Shown piece by piece: positions 1 through 15,358 of a stretch of DNA of 64,000 nucleotides. How positions within the stretch are numbered: the first letter of the stretch is position 1; every line of letters begins with the position of its first letter. The notes beneath the pieces were generated by a model. That model was not told the DNA's origin and did no database searches. It saw only the letters and a program-made list of their open reading frames with translations. Position numbers and translations under genes: made by a program. Origin of the DNA: Hericium rajendrae (lineage: Eukaryota > Basidiomycota > Agaricomycetes > Russulales > Hericiaceae); assembly GCA_033439255.1 (NCBI GenBank), contig CM065880.1, positions 1,240,001 to 1,304,000 of the forward strand, read 5' to 3'.

Positions 1-39
1 GCATATCAGCAACGTTCTCACACCTCCCATGTTTTACAG

Positions 40-1285
40 CCGAGGCAGAACAACAGTGTCTGTTCCTATCAGGCAACAATGTCATTTCCTGTTTCCCTAC
101 CGAGAACACCGTCATTCCCCAGCACCAATGGGCAACGTTTGTCTGTACGTGCTGCGCTTTGGTTACGTCTCCGAGCTCTTCACGAACGTCTGTCTAGGGA
201 ATACAAACCTGCCAGACATCACGCAAACGAACCTGGTCAACATCTATCTTTTCCATGGAGACTCGGGTCAGCAGATTCTCCAGATGCTCAATCACACGAA
301 CCCTAGAGGCTTAGTGGGGTCCGTGACCGCACAAGTGAATGACTCGTGGTTCCCCGATGGCGGATTGGGTTGGTCAGGCAGCAACATCTCGTACCCCTAC
401 TTTTGGGTCATTACACGAGCAGACGTAGGATTGGATGGCCGCCAGATCCCTCAGTCGACGTTTTCAGCCGTCCGTGCGTACCAGTCCTCATTGTCGCGCA
501 TTCCTTAAGCTGATTATCTTGCAGAGACAACTTTTGCCGATGCAGTCACGTCCTCTCGCGCGTCCGCCTCGTCTGTTGCAGCCGCCTCATCATCTTCCGT
601 GGCCGCGTCCCTCTCTTCTCAGTCCGTGCAGTCGAGTCTATCCGCGTCCACGGCAACAGCTAACCCTAATGGGACCGTCAGTCCGTCTCCCTCCTCAGCG
701 ACTCCGTCTGGCAACCTTCAGTCCGATGGCGGATCCAATTTCCCTCACTGGGCGATTGCAGTCATTGTGGTCCTTGGTTTCCTAGCTATCGTTGCGAGTT
801 GCGTTCTGATATTCCTCATTGCGCGCCGAATACGCCGCAGACGCGTCAGCTCGCGCAACTCCATGGGCTCCGCGTCACCAATGATGGCCAATGTGCAGTC
901 TGGGCAAGGGCCCCAATCGCCGTTAATGGAGCAGGCTGGACAGCAGTCATCATTCGCCCGGGCGCCATCCCTTAATTCCCGAGATGGCGCCTCAACGGTT
1001 TCTCACACGCACTCCGCAGGTGATGCTGCCCCGTTCTCGGGTGCAGACGCGGCGATTATGGCCAACGCATTCCGACAGGCGCTTCGCAAACCTGATTTTG
1101 CTGCTCCTCCCATAGAAGAAGGCGAGAGCCCAGACACACAAGACCGGCACGACGCACAGCTGCTTAGCCGCGAGCTTGCCGAGGAAGGGCGAGATATCCG
1201 GAGCGTCAGCTCGTCAAGAGGTGTTAGAGTGGAGACTCTCAGTGATGGCGATGGAGAAGGGACTGTCCAGGACCATCCACGTTAA
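40..1285 (+). CDS. single-pass membrane protein with Ser-rich stalk, 5' partial
   Basis: Three exons are visible: 40-144, 198-473 and 525-1285. The first begins at an intron acceptor (ttttacag), so the start codon lies left of the window. The exons join in frame. The extracellular part contains aromatic and Asn-rich segments (NIYLFHGDSGQQ, VNDSWFPDGGL), then a Ser/Ala/Thr-rich stalk, one hydrophobic helix (WAIAVIVVLGFLAIVASCVL) followed by a stop-transfer stretch RRIRRRR, and a cytoplasmic tail of about 150 residues rich in Ser, Asp and Glu. This architecture fits a type I membrane protein or surface sensor. I do not recognise a catalytic domain, and the sensor role is only inference from layout. 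Confidence 0.75.
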
Positions 1286-2418
1286 CCATCACAAATAAAG
1301 TTCGGTCGTGCGCCGCTCGCTTTCGGTGTGCCGCTGCTTCTACTTCGCCTTCTTCCTTGCATCTGTTGACTCGTGGTTCTCTGGGTTTGTATCATTGGGC
1401 CTCATCATCTCACTACTTTCATACCTCTTTGCCTGCATTATAACCCCTGCCTTCTGACACTTGCCGTTCTCCGCGTGCGATGCCCTTTTTCCTCCTCATT
1501 ATCATCATCCCCTTTGTTGTCTAGTTACCCTTCATATGCTGTCCGGGCTTTCGTCCCCCTCTGGCCAGGCGTGGGGCATCACAATCGTTCATGGCATGGA
1601 CAGCATGGTCGCGCGCTGCTTCGGTAATATATTTTGCTACCCCGTCATGATGTCTACCACCCTCCTGTCGTACTCCACCAATCCTCACTTTTCCATGTTC
1701 GGGACCATGGAGCACTCACAATGCCATGCTCACAGTTGGCCGGACCGTTGCGGCGCATTTTGTCGAGGCGGTTTGGGCGTCGTGGGCGATGGATGGGAGG
1801 ACGGACTGTACTTTTGGACAGCATGCACATGCACCTGCACTCTTTCATCATGCATCGGACTCTTTTGTTTCATATGTTCCTCTGTTCCATACATTCCCAT
1901 ACATACTTACATCTTGGATATCCAAAACTCTAATAGTCAACCAACTAAGTGTTTTCTTTCCAACCGTTGCATTTTTATTGTGTTTTAACTATATGCTGTT
2001 ACGAACGGGATGAATCTTGAAGTTGTATCGTTGACGTGGGGTCTGTGCGCTGCAGCTAAGCCGAACAATTTGTCAACGACCGGGCATGTGCCTCCGACGC
2101 AGAGTTCATAAGATCGGTTTTACGTCTCGATGCCCCTCCGTGCATTGCCAAAAATTTCCTTTGTCACCATGCCTGCACGCCTGTACCGCTTCACAGCGTG
2201 GACATCGGTGGTAGCCTTCCGTACCCGTAGCCGTGTGCCCGCCACAAGAATATCCAACGGCCGAGCGGCCGAGGCCTGCGGAGGCCCTTCCTTCCGCGTG
2301 CCTCACCTGCAGTGCACGTCGTCGCCGGATGTCGGAAGCGATGTGCGCCTGAAATATCGAGGGGCAGCCCCCTTGGGCCTTGACGCACGGCCAACCTTGC
2401 GAACCACTGCGACCGCCA
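1286..2418. other. intergenic, no gene seen
   Basis: The first few hundred bases are pyrimidine-rich and probably carry the 3' UTR of the upstream gene (TTTCTTTCC, TTTTTATTG near 1950-1985). Short open frames exist on both strands but none shows plausible protein composition or splice structure. The last 300 bases (2100-2418) are GC-rich and lead to the inverted-end element at 2419; I see no feature there. Confidence 0.5.
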
Positions 2419-3200
2419 GGAGGACCCCGGATAATCAGTAGAAAGGCCATGTCATAATTTCCAAAATCGGCCCCAAAAAATGTCCGGACTGGAGGTCGGT
2501 TGGGGCGAGTTTTTGTCCGGACTGGACATGGCTTCCGGCTGGCCTGGCTTGATTTGTCCGGACTATGTACACGATTGCTGGTGGGCCGATTTTCGCAAAA
2601 ATCGCCCCAGAATGCAGAAATCGAGCTCGCGCCGCTTCCTGGAAGCGTCGCGAGTCACTGAGAGGCTTGATGTTGTATTTTCGGCCAAACAGGATGGCAA
2701 TAGGTGTTACATTGGTTATTGCGGCATGGCAAACAACAAACCCTCGCCGTGCGCTGCGGCAGCTGGACATGTGTCAACAACTCTCTCCTTCATGCCCACG
2801 CGAATACACGAATCTTGAGCATTATCTAGTGATCCGCCAACCGGATAGGGCATATTTGCGGCCAAACCCTGGCCGATCGACGCGTGAGGGAGAACGCCGC
2901 CCCGACGAACAATGCTGGAAACCGTTTTTCGCGCGATTTTGATCATGCTTCGGTGTGCTGTTGCCTGCCGTTGCCGAAGGTGTACCTGATGCTTGTATGG
3001 ATTGGTGTGGGTTGGGGCCAGTGTCCGGACTCTTACATGGGTTATCCGGTACCTGCTATCTCATGTCCGGACCACGTACATGGCCTCCCGGCCAGCAGGG
3101 GGTCGATTTGTCCGGACTTGAACATGGCTTTTTTGGTCAAAAGGCCCAAAAAATGTCCGGACCACGACATGAGATAAGTCCTAATAATCCGGGGTCCTCC
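2419..3200. mobile_element. 782-bp non-autonomous DNA element with 14-bp inverted ends and TGTCCGGAC repeats
   Basis: The left end GGAGGACCCCGGAT (2419-2432) is the exact reverse complement of the right end ATCCGGGGTCCTCC (3187-3200). The same four bases GCCA lie on both sides (2415-2418 and 3201-3204), fitting a short target duplication. Inside, TGTCCGGAC occurs seven times in the same orientation, at 2481, 2514, 2555, 3022, 3064, 3109 and 3154, clustered within about 200 bp of each end. Several copies continue into a similar ACATGG context. Subterminal repeats of this kind are known as transposase-binding arrays in several DNA transposon groups. No transposase is encoded, so it would need one from elsewhere. 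The superfamily is not determined. Confidence 0.7.
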
Positions 3201-3585
3201 GCCAGGCTGCGGTGCCGATGTCCCGATAGCCAATCGCGGGGACGTCCCCAATTATATTTGACAACCCCGCGATCCCGAGCGTCGATCGACCCCGTTGTAC
3301 ATTCCGGCGGCCAAGACAGACGACCAGGCACCCGGCCGCACGTCCTGCCACAGGTTGCGCTTCAGGTAGAAATTCTGACCATGGCGTAGGATTTGGTGTG
3401 TAAATCCGAAAGCTGTATGGGGAATCATCTACATCAAAGGGGCATCACAGGAAGTGAATATACATGGAGCAGGTACAATAATCGAGCCGTTTTATCTACC
3501 TTATTCAGCAGATCTATACATAGTGATATACAGCAAGTCGGGACCCCACACGAAGAAAGATTGTCGGACTGCAGATCGCACAATT
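3201..3585. other. intergenic, no gene seen
   Basis: This is the stretch between the inverted-end element and the stop codon of the transporter gene. It probably contains the transporter's 3' UTR and terminator on the minus strand. I see no open frame, repeat or RNA structure that I can support. Confidence 0.4.
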
Positions 3586-6026
3586 TCAGACCTGGTACTT
3601 CCAGTGGACGTCGCGGTCACCTAGGTCAAGGTCTGGCTCGGCCGTCTTGCGGTCGACGTCCGCGTGCTCGCCTGCAACAAGGATCGCTGCCCTCCTGTGG
3701 TTCTCGCGCGCCATCCAGCACCAGAGGCTGCTGGCGATGGCGATCGCAAAACAGAGGTAGCCGATGGCGATGATGTGCGGCTTGCGGAAGTGGTGCGCTG
3801 CCCACGCGGGGCGGTAGATGAGGACACCGGTGATGGCGCCGCAGTCGCCGATGGTGATCTGCATCGCGACGCCCACGGCACGCTTTGTTTGGCCCGATAT
3901 GTTTTCGGAAGGCCAGCTGGTGAGACGTTGTGTGTTAGTGTTAGGCGGAGTCTTAGCGCGGGCGACTTTACCTGAGGAGGAGGGCATTTCCGGTGTATAC
4001 GCCCAGACTGGCGAGATGCACGCCGAAGTATTGCGGACCAGCTGCACGGAACTCTCGAATAAGATACAGGTAGCAAAACCAGAGACGGACGCGTACCCTT
4101 CTCAGTGGCGGCCATGATGATGTAGCCTGCTATGATGTCAGTTTCTGCTCGAGTCGAATTCTGGGGTCACGCACCGATGATCGCGATGCAGGCAGACAGA
4201 ATGATCCATGGCGCACGCAGTTTCGTTTTCGCTGCCGCCCATGCGCCAATTGCGATGCCAATCGCCGCAAGAGCATTCGGCGGGACAGTCATCCTGAGTG
4301 GACGTGATCAGCATCTCTGAAAGCTAGATACATCCGCTAGAAACACGTACAGCTGGGCTTTCCATGTTGCAAACCCGAGGTCATTGATGATTGTGGGCTG
4401 CGAAAAATGTAAGATGGCCGGAATCTTTGTGGAAGCGGCAGAACGTACCAGGAACAGACTCAGCGTATACAGTACAAATGCGAAGCCATGGAAGAGTAGA
4501 GCGTAGCCCCATACCAGAGGGTCGGTAACGGCTTGACGGACATAGAACCAGGAAAATTTCTCTTTGCGCCCGGCGTCAGAGTCGGCCGCAAGGCGTGCTT
4601 GGAGACGGTCTCGCTCCGCTGGTGTCAACTACGAAATGGAAATGTCAATTGTTGCAGTAGGCTTGACAAGATAGAATTGTGCTCACAAACTTCGCTTTGT
4701 AGCTCCAAGTCGGCACCCAGAAGAAACCGAAGATGGAGACAACAACCGTCATAAGACCCTCGAGGATGAAGATCCTGTCCGAAGAACATGAGGTTTCGAA
4801 CCGCAAAAAGGAAACCGATCGTTTACTTACCATGCCCAACCATGTTTGCCGCCGATGCCGTCCATTTTACCAATAGCAAAGGCCAATATTCCTGTTCAAG
4901 TGGAGCATATGGGTCCGCACATATATCTGCAACTAGAATCTGCGTACCACCGAATGCTCCCGCCAAGGCAGCGCCGCCAAAGAAAATCGCGACACGCCAA
5001 TGCCGTTCACCTCTGGATTTCCGGATTCAATTTAATCTACCGTTAGAGCTTTCCTCAGGAATTTCCACTGACCGTCTGTAATAGACAGAGAAAAGATAAA
5101 CGACGCCAGGGAAAAGTCCAGCCTCTGTTGCTCCCAACACTGCCATTGAAAAAAAATTGAGCAGACAGTCCATTTTTCTGAGGAAACGGACGTACGCCAT
5201 CGAACGCCGAAGAGGTTCGACTCGTTAGTGACGAAGCCTTGAAAAATCGAGACTATGCCCCATGTCAAGGTCAAGAGAGGAAGCCAAAATTGCGGATTGA
5301 AACGCTTCAGGCTACAGAATGGTGTCAGCACGCGGCACGAGAGCGTATAGAAAGTTGTGAAAGTACATAATCTGAAGAACGACATAAAAGTATTAGGAAC
5401 ATATAGCAGGACTGGGCTTAATGAAACACACATTGGCGGGCACTTCGAAAGTGACGTAGGCGATGAAATACAAGGCAAGCGCCGTGTTATAAGCGGAGTT
5501 GGAGACATGGATATCCTTCAAACCGCGCGCGAAAGGTTATCAGCCGTAGCCAGTTATCAATGGCATATAGTTACCGTTGTCAAGCCGTCGATTCTGGTTG
5601 CACGGACATCAACCTTAGTGAAAGATAATGTGAAAACAGCGAAGGAGCCTACTTTGCATTCCCGACGTTGGACCTAAAGTTTGGCTGAGTGTGATATTAT
5701 TCGCTACTAACGAAGCTCACTCACCGATCCAAGAAGCTCAACAGATACAGCAGAGTCAAGATTGGAAGTAACCTGCGCATATAATGTTCAGCAACCAGGA
5801 TTCGGGGACATTCCACCATAACGTACCTCAAGTCAATCTTCCTGAGCAACTTACGATCCTCAGGCGTATCAAATCCGTCGTATGAACTACGACTATACTC
5901 GTCCGTCTCGTCAGGACTGCCGAACACCTTTTCCGGGTCTCGGGCTTCCGAGAATCGCGGAGAGGAATCGGCGGTCGCCGAAGGCGCAGCCTCAACGGGG
6001 GCAGCAGCTGCTCCTGGCACGGACAT
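3586..6026 (-). CDS. MFS transporter, allantoate permease (Dal5/Tna1) family
   Basis: A 12-helix anion:cation symporter of the plasma membrane, in the family that imports allantoate, nicotinate and other organic anions. The start ATG is at 6026; the first exons are about 6026-5827, 5772-5725, 5673-5653, 5593-5575 and 5515-5430, with roughly a dozen in all and introns mostly near 55 bp. Family hallmarks appear in order: an acidic cytoplasmic N-terminus, the LLPILTLLYLLSFLDR first helix followed by SNVGNAK, LTLTWGIVSIFQGFV, EAGLFPGVVY, WRVAIFFGGAALAGAFGG, the WIFILEGL signature, FWVPTWSYKAKF, then AERDRLQARLAADSDA before the second half. The C-terminal half has PTIINDLGF and GVAMQITIGDCGAITGVLIY. 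No frame break was found across the exons. The substrate cannot be assigned. Confidence 0.85.
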
Positions 6027-6864
6027 GTTCTCGTACGCGATGCGCGAAAGAACGTACCGTAGCACGAAAAACAGGCGATCCGAAGCAACGCAGCGGTCGT
6101 CCTCGAGCCATCATGAAATGTTCGCTCATTTAAGTCGCCTATAGATGATAAGGCTTCGACTTCGAGCGTCTGTTTGTCGCCAAAGTTCGTCAACGCTCTA
6201 GTCGATGGCGCAATGGCTTTGACTGCTGCGTGAACGGGTGTTTTCCCTGCGTGTGAGATCAATTAGACTCTCAAGCTTGCAGCCCCGCATATTGCGCCTT
6301 CCTTTTGCGGGGAAAGAGATCAGTACCTCAGTCATGATAACGCGTGGGATCTCCATTTGAGGACCTGATCGAGATCGCAGAAAGCTCAACAAGGATCGCC
6401 CATCTGCGCAGTGGGATTACAGTTTTTCGATGTCGGTGGTTGATTGGTGGCTGGGAGGTCGAGACAATATCGAAGACGGAGCGCTCTATCCACGCGACGT
6501 TCAGGGGCTTGCTGCATAGGAACACCGGCTGCAACACCAGAGTGACGTCGAGCAAGGTTGAGCACTGAGCAAGATGGTTTAGCAGCTGCTTCGAAAGACG
6601 CCAAGGACAGCTTGCACAAGACAACAATTCTTGAAGAAAGTAGGTGAGCTTGAACAGAGATCGCGACGGGTAAATGCCTGCATGCTTCTTATTGTCGCAG
6701 ATACGTTTTGCCTTGGACATCTCGCAGACACGATGGTGATCCACATGCAGTCTATTAATGAAAGGGGCATACAAACGATCAAAAAATATGCAACCTTCAT
6801 ATCGCCTGGAACATCGCGACAACTCTACAAAGAAGACGAGCACTTATCAAATTCGGATACCCCT
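6027..6864. other. intergenic between two minus-strand genes
   Basis: This contains the promoter and 5' leader of the transporter and the 3' region of the next minus-strand gene. Open frames exist on both strands (for example 6328-6843 on the minus strand), but their composition is Cys/Arg/Leu-rich and irregular with no splice-consistent extension, so I do not call them. Confidence 0.4.
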
Positions 6865-8545
6865 TCAGAAAAGATCAAAGACATCATCATCGAGCGGTAC
6901 GTCATTGTACAATGTGGCAGTATTGAGCATCTTGCTATCTTCCGTGTCTTCGTCGTCAGAGAGGATCATAAAATCAGAACGTGCAGCGCTGTTTTCCGGC
7001 TTCGGAGCTTCTTCAGAATCAGAAAGGAGTATAGGCATCCAACACAAGTCATCGTTGGGGTCGAGAGTCCAGCTGTCAGAGGAACTGTCTTCGCCAGAGT
7101 CTAGGCATAGCTGCAAGTCGTCGAAGAGCGAAGGTGTATCGGAGATCTCGCAGACCATAGGCTGGTCGAGATCATCCACAGACAAGCACGGTGCAGGACT
7201 CAGTTGTGCGGGTTTGCTGTCAGTGGAGACCGCGTGGGGAGGCAGATCAAGAAGAGCTTCGCGTGCAGAATCAGGCTGAGACGTTGAAGGGATCGTCTAG
7301 AGGTAAACATGGCCGTTGGAGTCGTGATGAACGCGACAGCAAGAAAGAACGTTACCTTGAACTGGGAAGGCCGCACGAATGTTCTGAAGATACGTTCTAG
7401 AGCAGCACAGATCACGACGAGATCATCTTCGGAAGGCAACTCCTCGGCAATCAGCGCAGAGGGAGAGATCACATCTAGCGCGGAGAAGGACAGAGGCATC
7501 GAGGAGGATAACAACTCGTCGCGGTGGGCAGAAATCCCTTCGGCAGTTCTCTACGATAAAACGGGGCTCTTTGTCGGATGACGTTTGCATGGCGGATGCA
7601 TAGTAAATCTTACCAGAAGAAGTCGACGGCATGATTTTCTGAATCTTGAACTGGATGAGCGATTGATGATTTCCAGAAGACATGAAGCGACTGGAGAGAA
7701 TAACCGCTTCTCCGACGCGAACTTCTGGATTGAACACTAAACAAGTGACGCTGAGGGAGACGTAGTCATACATACCAAGCGCCACGGGCCAAAAATAAGA
7801 GGGTATCGCCTAGGAATTTCGATGAGGCTTCACGAAGAGAGAACTGGCCAGTACACGAACCGGATCACATGCGCACATATTAGTTTCTGAACTGCAGTAT
7901 CCAGTACAGGCTGTAAAGGCAAGAGCAGCTGCCGGGCATATATATGCGCATCTGCACGAATCAGAAACCAATCAGCAGCCGGTGTACAGAAGATGGGAAA
8001 TTACTGGAGTCCAGGGTAGTTCGCTTCCAGACGTATGTGACATGGAGAGAGGTGAGCAAAACACGGGGTGGCGAGTCGGCGTGGATCGAACGGGCCGGAG
8101 TAAGAGTGACTGGCGAATCGTTAGACGATAACAAATAGAGCACAGGCAAGGAACAGACATTTCGGTATCCCATCGAGCTGCTCGCTGAAAACCTGAGATA
8201 TGGTGCTCACCCCAAGGAGGGCTGAATTCTAAGGAAGACTGAGTCGAAACAGTCAACCGAAATAGGCGGTCATGAACGCACCATTCTAAGATATGTGCGA
8301 AGGTGGCGAAGAACAGCAGATTGAGTGAGCTGGTTTGGAGGAACTGGTTGGCCGTCGACGATACCGGCAATTGAGAAGACAAGGTCAGAGAGTAGATGGA
8401 CGTCTATTGATGGTGGGAGCGGCTGCAACAAAGTGTGCACGATTTCAGACGGAGCATCAACAAAGAGGGTGTGGACGACATTGACGGTGAGAGAAAAGCC
8501 GTCGACATCGACGGGGACGACGGAATGGAAGGCAATTGAGGGCAT
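6865..8545 (-). CDS. unknown protein with acidic C-terminal tail, dispersed family member 1
   Basis: Not recognised as a known domain. The start MPSIAFHSVVPVDVDGF is at 8545 and exon 1 ends at 8282 (donor gtgcgt). Later exons carry VTLTPARSIHADSPPRVLL and YVWKRTT (about 8110-8000), MYDYVSLSVTCLVFNPEV (about 7785-7614), a segment ending FVRPSQFK (about 7560-7360), then a long acidic tail with ARSDFMILSDDED and the stop at 6865. The segment VGEAVILSSRF...LIQFKIQKIMPS and the tail motif SDFMIL resemble the gene at 28913-30067 (GDLVDVHFNI...LKLAFTHVIQL, SDFILLDES). I infer the three genes are paralogues. Middle splice sites are approximate. It is head-to-head with the kinase gene, 245 bp between start codons. 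Confidence 0.55.
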
Positions 8546-8790
8546 GGTGGAGGAGAGACAAAGGCCGTGGGAGACGACGGGCTGTGGCGTGTCAAATTGG
8601 ATCGAGGACCTCGCCTGTGCTCAATCCTGATATCGGACTCACTCCGACCTTGACTGGCTCTCGTCTGGCCGTCGACCTCCGCTCTCGTCCTTGCCGATCT
8701 CTAGTCCACTCCTTATCCAAGCGGGCCTCTCCCGCTCGCATACATCGACATGGTAGAACCCGTCTTTCGCACTCCGTTCTGCTCACCCAT
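8546..8790. promoter_or_regulatory. shared divergent promoter region
   Basis: Only 245 bp separate the start codon of the minus-strand unknown gene (8545) from that of protein kinase C (8791). Both promoters must lie in or overlap this interval. It contains pyrimidine-rich runs typical of fungal transcription starts (CTCTCGTCC, CTTGCCGATCTC). I see no clear TATA box. Confidence 0.4.
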
Positions 8791-12586
<3,796 letters not shown>

Positions 12587-12698
12587 GCTTGCGTACCTTT
12601 GGTTGTATGATTAGATGGTGCACGAACCCAGATACGAATTGAAATGTACACTGTACAACCCTGTTATTTGAACGACGTTCATTTGGGACGAAATGTAT

Positions 12699-13037
12699 CT
12701 ATTGCCCTGTCTTTGAACCTCGCATGCTCTCTGTGAAATGCGCTCGGCCCTGTGGCGCATGCTCATCTGTAGAAGGGATGACTCCATTCTCCCTCCTCAT
12801 AAGCTGGTGGAAGTTGCTCCAGAGCGTGGTGATAGTCTCATATTCCCTGGTCATGCCGATGACCCCCTCGAGCTTGCGATTAAGGACGTTACTGCCTACG
12901 AGAAGCTCCTCGAAGCCCTGCGACGGGAGTCAGCCAGGTCGGTGCGAGAAGCTGAAAAGACCAACGGCTGCTATTTCGCCTGATAGACGATCCCGCTCTC
13001 GTTCAAAAAAGGAGGGTGGTTCATCCGCCTTAGCCAT
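12699..13037 (-). CDS. DAD1: DASH complex subunit Dad1
   Basis: A small kinetochore protein of the microtubule-ring-forming DASH/Dam1 complex. Two exons, 13037-12966 and 12917-12699, separated by a 48-bp intron, give 96 residues. The N-terminal exon has FFERERDRLSGEIAA and the second has VLNRKLEGVIGMTREYETI followed by TLWSNF. These match the Dad1 pattern of a charged amphipathic helix, an LNR-LE turn and a G-x-x-Y/F-x-x-(I/V)-x-x-LW ending. An open frame continues upstream of the chosen start to 13196, but homology begins at the internal ATG (13037). The gene sits convergent to PKC1 (112 bp between stops) and head-to-head with the V-ATPase gene (269 bp). Confidence 0.85.
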
Positions 13038-13306
13038 TGCAATTAATGTTGAGTACTGGCAGTACACCAAGCTGTAGTTTTCCAACAAAGTGGACAAGAT
13101 GAAGCTAGAGTCTTGCTGGAGTCTCTTCGCGTCCAGTTGCGACTCGCGAGCCAATATCCAGTCGCGGTGCTCGGCACTGCATACGGTCCTCGTCATTACG
13201 TTATGCGACGTCCCGAGATGTATGGGTTAGTCCGTAGGGTTTTAGCGTCACTACTGCATACAGTACCCTGCAGCAGCAGCACCTGTTCTCGACAGCTAAC
13301 AGCGCA

Positions 13307-14613
13307 ATGGAGGCTCTCTTTTTCAATGTGAGTTTCGTGAATTATCCTATAGGAGATGTGCCTTTTCTTACGCAAAAATAGGTCGATACCGGGTTTCTGG
13401 AAGGCATCGTGAGGGGCTACAAGGCTGGTATCCTGACGCAAGGAACCTATTCCAATCTTACGCAGTGCGAGAATCTCGAGGGTGCGCTCTCTGTTTCAGA
13501 GTCGCAGAAGATACAGAGTATCTGACTTGACCTTGTCTTGCTCATCCCAGACTTTCGGACGCAATTATCAACGACAGATTATGGCAATTTCCTCGCCAAC
13601 GAGACACTACCCATTTCAACATCAACCATCGCAGACAAGGCGACACAGACCCTCGTTGACCAGTTTAATTACATCCGGACCAACGCGGTGGAGCCGCTGA
13701 GCAAATTCTTGGATTATATCAGGTGCGTCGCGTTCCCATTGCATAAGTGCCGTGTTCAACGTGTACTCCGCAGTTATGGGTACATGATCGACAATGTCGT
13801 GTTGTTGATCACTGGAACGCTACACGAACGGGATACGCATGAACTTCTGGAACGCTGCCATCCATTAGGGTGGTTCGACACGATGCCTGCTCTCTGCGTT
13901 GCCACGAACGTAGAGGAACTGTACCAGACGGTATTAGTGGAAACGCCTCTTGGTCTGTCCGAAAGTCACGTCTATTGTGGTTCTTCCGCTGACGTGCCAG
14001 TATAGCACCTTACTTCCGGGACTGCCTTTCGGCGGCGGATTTGGACGACCTTAACATTGAGATCATCCGAAACACGCTGTACAAAGCCTACCTCGAAGAT
14101 TTCCATGCTTTTTGTGCTTGTATCGGTGGGCCAACGGAGGAAGTCATGACTCGCATACTGTTCTTCGAAGCAGACCGTCGCACCATCAATATCACCATCA
14201 ATTCCTTCGGCACAGAGCTCTCGAAGGAACAACGCGCGCGACTCTTCCCTACGATCGGTCGACTCTTCCCCGAAGGCAACAACCAACTCGCGAGGGCTGA
14301 TGACATCGAACAAGTACGCGCGGTTTGTGAAAGCGTATCTGAGTATCGCTCGTTCTTCGACGATTCGTCGAGCAGCGGCGGGCTGGGCACCAGCGTGGAG
14401 GGCGATATGGGCGTCGCGGCGGCACTGGAGGATAAGTTCTTCGTGGCAGAAGTGCATCTGAACAAATTGGCCTTCCTGCAGCAGTTTCAATACGGCATTT
14501 TCTATGCGTACTTCAAGTTGAAGGAGCAGGAGATCAGGAATCTGACATGGATCGCGGAATGCATTGCGCAGGATGCCAGAGACCGGATTCAGGACTACAT
14601 ACCTATTTTCTAG
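13307..14613 (+). CDS. VMA6: V-type proton ATPase subunit d (Vma6)
   Basis: Stator/central-stalk subunit that couples V1 to the Vo ring of the vacuolar proton pump. Five exons, 13307-13327, 13382-13481, 13551-13722, 13774-13952 and 14006-14613, join in frame to 359 residues, close to the roughly 345-355 usual for the family. Signature stretches: [15 protein letters not shown] at the N-terminus, [62 protein letters not shown], and the C-terminal [20 protein letters not shown]. The first exon is only 21 bp. Nothing is missing. Confidence 0.96.
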
Positions 14614-15011
14614 AGACTTTTGCCATATTGACCTGTTAATTGTATACTTTATACTGGCACGTAGCTATACCTCCAATGCTGTTTCGTCGACCGTACTCGA
14701 GTGCTCTGGGACTTGCGATTACGAATTCCTGGTCTCGAAGAGCCAGGTTTGGATGATTCATGCCGGGCCAGGACTGCAGTGTTTTTGGTAACATGATTAA
14801 GTAAGCTATGTCACGTCACAGACGCTACCGTCTCCTGAGTGCGAGAACTATGTTCCTTTGCATTGATCCTTCAATTTTGTACGAGCCATGTTCTCGCTTG
14901 CATCACCCACTCGAAAACACAGACGGTTTTCTGAGCCATTTGAGAATGAGGAGAGAAGCCTTACTGGTAAGTCTGCTGAAAAACAACCGCGTCATTTATA
15001 ACTCTTTGCAG

Positions 15012-15358
15012 TGCGCCGATTGACTGTGGACAATCGTTCGCCGCGAGTCTACGAATCTTCGCGGAAGGATGATCTCTCCGTTGCTTCCGGTTCTGGTCGC
15101 GTATCCGGTAAGTACGACTGGTTGACTTTGATATTTTTACATTTTAACGGAGATCCAGCTCCTCCGGCTGCGGCGGTTGTCCAGTCCGCCAAAGACAATC
15201 GATCGCTGCGACTCTCTGAATTTTCAAGTCGCGACGACTCATTTCTACGGCGTAGGGATGATCTCTCCGTCGCTTCTGGTTCTGGAAGCATATCCAGTAA
15301 GTATGTTTGATTGACTTTGATAGATAGATACATTTAACGGAATTGCAGCCCCTCCGGC
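15012..15358 (+). repeat. tandem exon-intron duplication at Helitron N-terminus
   Basis: Two successive exons end with the same coding block, DDLSVASGSG(R/S)(V/I)S, and each is followed by a short intron of the same design: GTAAGTA, TTGACTTTGATA, ATTTAACGGA, then AG. The next exon begins CTCCTCCGGCTGCGGCGGTTGTCC in one case and CCCCTCCGGCCGCGGCGATTGTCC in the other, translating as PPAAAVV and PPAAAIV. Coding and intron parts are therefore both duplicated, with frame preserved across each splice. This looks like a segmental tandem duplication of one exon plus its intron. Confidence 0.7.

Noticed and set aside
6758-7279. Ser-rich plus-strand frame of 173 codons
   Set aside because: It is antisense to the Asp/Glu-rich tail of the minus-strand gene at 6865-8545; Ser-rich composition is the expected shadow of acidic codons.
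13038-13196. 53-residue upstream extension of the Dad1 frame
   Set aside because: The Dad1 family starts near the FFERER segment, and the extension shows no family similarity, so the internal ATG at 13037 was chosen.
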